10,207 nucleotides of DNA from Clostridia bacterium (GTDB lineage: Bacteria; Bacillota; Clostridia; UMGS1883), in contig JAFUJG010000073.1 of NCBI GenBank assembly GCA_017468215.1, forward strand, positions 1-10,207, written 5' to 3'. A program made the position numbers and the translations under genes. Under the pieces are notes generated by a model. The model saw only the letters and a program-made list of their open reading frames with translations, had not been told where the DNA came from and ran no database searches. The first letter of the stretch is position 1; the number at the start of each line of letters is the position of its first letter. Positions 8,041 to 10,207 of the stretch are shown piece after piece.

Positions 8041-8050
8041 AAGCAAATGG

Positions 8051-8075
8051 CATATGGGGGTCAACTCCCCTCGCC
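8051..8075 (-). repeat. Right terminal inverted repeat of the element
   Basis: Read on the minus strand it begins GGCGAGGGGAGTTGACCCCC and ends TATG, the partner of 7804-7828. In single-stranded form GGGGG (8056-8060) can also pair locally with TCCCC (8066-8070) around a five-base loop. Confidence 0.85.
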
Positions 8076-8079
8076 TTAA
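8076..8079. repeat. Right TTAA flank (candidate target-site duplication)
   Basis: TTAA directly outside the right terminal repeat. Its last two bases are the first two of the AAGGAG ribosome site of the downstream gene, so the insertion preserved both the upstream stop and the downstream translation signal. Confidence 0.6.
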
Positions 8080-8083
8080 GGAG
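8078..8083 (+). promoter_or_regulatory. Ribosome binding site abutting the element
   Basis: AAGGAG 7 bases before the ATG at 8091. Its first two bases belong to the right TTAA flank. CTCC at 8065-8068 in the terminal repeat could pair with GGAG (8080-8083), so the element may partly mask this site in the mRNA. Confidence 0.75.
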
Positions 8084-8090
8084 CATTTGT

Positions 8091-10207
8091 ATGACCGATA
8101 TAATCAGGTTCAATGAAGACAGAGGGATAAAGCTTTCTCCCACAGAGCCTCCCTCACGCTTTTCAAGTGAATTGACCTTTACAATTAAAATTGACCCTTA
8201 CAGGCAGAACTATTTTTCCTTAAAGCTTTCTGCATGTGAAAAATACACCCCTATATTTCTCTACATTGACGGCAAACAGCTGGGTTATGCAAAGTGCGGC
8301 GATTTTGAAGCCTTAAACCTTGGCTACGGCAATTTTATGCCCGAGGGGTATTTTTATGTTACAACCGCACTCCCTATATGGTATACAAAAAACAAAACCG
8401 AAATTGAGCTTGGTATCCGCCAGGCAGAGCCTTACGACAACTTAGATGAAGTATACGGCACAATTTTCGAGGCGTATTCAACCACCTCGCCTGTGCTTGA
8501 TACGCCTATGAGCAATACGGAATTTTCCAAAAAGGAAACACAAGCTGTTACCATGGAGGATATTGACTTTTATTCGCAAGCGTATATTAAAGCACAAGTT
8601 GACTTTTTTTATTTATCGCTTGAAAAACTGCGTGGCGGCGAAAAGCTTTCCATTACAAAGTATGTGGAAGAATTCCGCCATTTTTGCATGATGCTTTTTG
8701 AGCCCTACTGCCCTCTTTGCGACAAAACAGAGGCGGTAAGGCTTATCATAAACTGTATAAACCTTTATGTGAAGGATTATTTTAAAAACCCGCAAAGTCT
8801 TCTTCGCACCTCCCACCAAAGCGACTGGGGCGGTTACTACGGCGAACTGGGTCAAGGGCTTTATATTATCGAAAAGCTTATTGACAAAGCCTGGTTTGAC
8901 ACCTTCCTCGCATCTCCCTTTGATGAAAAGCATACAGTTAAGGAAGCATGGGAGCTTTGCTTTAAAGCAAACTTTGACTTTGCCTCATCACGCCAAAGCT
9001 ATATTTACAACCAGACCTATTACACCTATGAGGGTGCATGGAAGGCTATGGCAGGGCTTGGGGTAATAAAAAGCCGCTACTATATAGGCGACGAAAAGTG
9101 CAGCCTTATTTTAAAAGAGGCGTTAGGTATTGCTCCCTGGAAGGGTGAGCATATCCTTTTTGATAAATCGGGCCGTGAGCTTGATTTGTACCATTGCCTT
9201 TTTAACCACGATAAAAACGCACAGTTTACTGAGGATTATATAAATATAGTTTGCATAGGCGAGGCTGTTCAGGACTTTGACGAAAAGGGCGAATTTTTAC
9301 GCCGTAAGCCCTATGGCGAAAACTACACCCCCCTTACCCACACCTGTCTCTCCCGTGAGAACGGCTATGTGGGCAACTACGGCGAAACCTGCAACTATCT
9401 GCCCGAGTGGGTATACCGCACCTTTAACCACGGTGATGCAGAGCTTTCTGACCTTATATTGAAGGCGGCACTTGAAAACATTAATTCACGCATGTATATG
9501 CGTTATCAGGGCTTTGATGAAAACGGCAGCCCCATCATGCTTATGGAGCAGGCAATTGACGAGCGAAACCCCACCATGAACCCCAAAAGTGCCTATGGTG
9601 CAATTATAAATGACAAGCGTACACTTCTTTTTGCATCGCTCAAAAGGCATATGGATGAGCACAGCGAACGTTACGCTTCGCCAATGTGGGACAAATACAA
9701 AACCTATGCTGCCAAGGCTGTTGATGCTCTCCGTCAGCAGCATAGTGACGGACATTTGCTTTCCATACTTCCAAGCCTTGCACCAAATTACAACGATTTT
9801 AAGCTTGACCGCACCATAAAGGATATATTTGCAGCTGATTTAACTTATCTTTTGCCTCATACTCCGGAATCGGGAAGCAAAAGCTTTATCTTTTTTGATA
9901 TTGACAATCTGCTTTTGTCATTAAGAGACAAGGATACACATATTTTTGCTCAGCTTAATCACCGCAGCAGAGGCTTTTCGGGATACGGCAGGGCACATAT
10001 AATAAAAAACGGTGTGCATCAGCTTACCCAGTTTAAAACCGACGGTATATTTACCTATGGCGGCAAGTTTATCCGCCAGCAAAATGTTAATATGGACTTT
10101 ATTGCAGATTCACAGGGGTCGAACTCGTTTGCACGTGGGCCTGTGCCCCTTGGTGAGTTCGGTGCAACAGCACAGGCACTTTGCGGCGAGGAGCAATCTG
10201 TTACATA
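8091..10207 (+). CDS. Large unclassified protein, possible polysaccharide-active enzyme (3' end beyond window)
   Basis: I do not recognise the family. The frame is open for 705 codons to the window edge, beginning MTDIIRFNEDRGIKLS with AAGGAG 7 bases upstream. There is no signal peptide or membrane segment, so it is probably cytoplasmic. Residues about 20-125 look beta-rich (YFSLKLSACEKYTPIFLYIDG, split here as a beta-strand-rich start). Residues about 150-600 are rich in helices and aromatics, with NQTYYTYEGAWKAM (N307-Y311) and NGYVGNYGETCNYLPEWVY (N424-Y442), as in alpha/alpha-toroid lyases and hydrolases. From about 605 a beta-sandwich-like part follows (FFDIDNLLLSL, then NHRSRGFSGYGRAH at 623-636). 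It is co-directional with the lyase and GH88 genes and was probably directly joined to GH88 before the element inserted. A lyase or hydrolase for the same glycan is an inference from context and fold impression only. Confidence 0.85.
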   Translation, partial: MTDIIRFNEDRGIKLSPTEPPSRFSSELTFTIKIDPYRQNYFSLKLSACEKYTPIFLYIDGKQLGYAKCGDFEALNLGYGNFMPEGYFYVTTALPIWYTKNKTEIELGIRQAEPYDNLDEVYGTIFEAYSTTSPVLDTPMSNTEFSKKETQAVTMEDIDFYSQAYIKAQVDFFYLSLEKLRGGEKLSITKYVEEFRHFCMMLFEPYCPLCDKTEAVRLIINCINLYVKDYFKNPQSLLRTSHQSDWGGYYGELGQGLYIIEKLIDKAWFDTFLASPFDEKHTVKEAWELCFKANFDFASSRQSYIYNQTYYTYEGAWKAMAGLGVIKSRYYIGDEKCSLILKEALGIAPWKGEHILFDKSGRELDLYHCLFNHDKNAQFTEDYINIVCIGEAVQDFDEKGEFLRRKPYGENYTPLTHTCLSRENGYVGNYGETCNYLPEWVYRTFNHGDAELSDLILKAALENINSRMYMRYQGFDENGSPIMLMEQAIDERNPTMNPKSAYGAIINDKRTLLFASLKRHMDEHSERYASPMWDKYKTYAAKAVDALRQQHSDGHLLSILPSLAPNYNDFKLDRTIKDIFAADLTYLLPHTPESGSKSFIFFDIDNLLLSLRDKDTHIFAQLNHRSRGFSGYGRAHIIKNGVHQLTQFKTDGIFTYGGKFIRQQNVNMDFIADSQGSNSFARGPVPLGEFGATAQALCGEEQSVT

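Larger units (their letters stand above)
7804..8075. mobile_element. MITE-like element between GH88 and the next gene
   Basis: A 272-base non-coding stretch bounded by 25-base terminal inverted repeats that match at 21 positions, and flanked by TTAA on each side (7800-7803 and 8076-8079). It has nested internal inverted repeats and no credible gene; the longest frame (minus strand, 8042-7800) has no family features and no suitable ribosome site. Joining the flanks at one TTAA gives the GH88 stop codon, then AAGGAG and ATG 11 bases after the stop, the same spacing as the other junctions of this operon. That argues for insertion into an existing operon with a 4-base target duplication. TTAA or similar YTAR-type duplications are made by IS701-like and IS1380/piggyBac-like transposases, but I cannot assign a parent. 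Confidence 0.75.

Noticed and set aside
7800-8042. 80-codon minus-strand frame across the element.
   Set aside because: It lies within the inverted-repeat element, includes the terminal repeat, lacks a ribosome site and shows no protein family features.

Overview
The window is a carbohydrate-catabolism locus, most likely from a Clostridia-type Firmicute. The evidence for that lineage is the near-consensus AAGGAG ribosome sites before every gene, the mid-range base composition, and a secreted lyase ending in a copper-amine-oxidase-type N-terminal domain, a module common on exported Firmicute proteins. This is inference; no rRNA or marker gene is present.

Layout. Two divergent transcription units start from one intergenic region (about 3661-3854). 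Leftward, a GH43 beta-xylosidase-like gene (3660 to 2149) is followed by a GH2 beta-glycosidase (2091 to beyond the left edge). Rightward come a secreted alginate-lyase-fold polysaccharide lyase with a ricin-type lectin domain and a CuAO-N domain (3855-5873), an AraC-family regulator (5890-6684), a GH88 unsaturated glucuronyl hydrolase (6697-7803), and a large protein I cannot classify that runs off the right edge (8091 onward). Gaps inside the rightward unit are 16 and 12 bases, so it reads as an operon.

The one break in that compactness is a 272-base element (7804-8075) between the GH88 stop codon and the ribosome site of the next gene. It has 25-base imperfect terminal inverted repeats, is flanked on both sides by TTAA, carries nested inverted repeats, and has no convincing gene. 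Removing the element plus one TTAA restores a normal operon junction, with the stop codon, AAGGAG and an ATG 11 bases after the stop. It is therefore best read as a miniature inverted-repeat transposable element (MITE-like) that inserted into an existing operon.

How the genes fit together (inference from families): the exported lyase would cut a uronic-acid-containing polysaccharide by beta-elimination. The unsaturated oligosaccharides would be imported by a transporter not in this window. The cytoplasmic GH88 enzyme would remove the 4,5-unsaturated uronic acid, and GH43 and GH2 would trim xylose or arabinose and a beta-linked sugar. The AraC-type protein probably senses a sugar and controls both units. 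The mix of lyase, GH88, GH43 and GH2 suggests a glucuronate- and xylose-containing heteroglycan, but the exact substrate cannot be read from the sequence.
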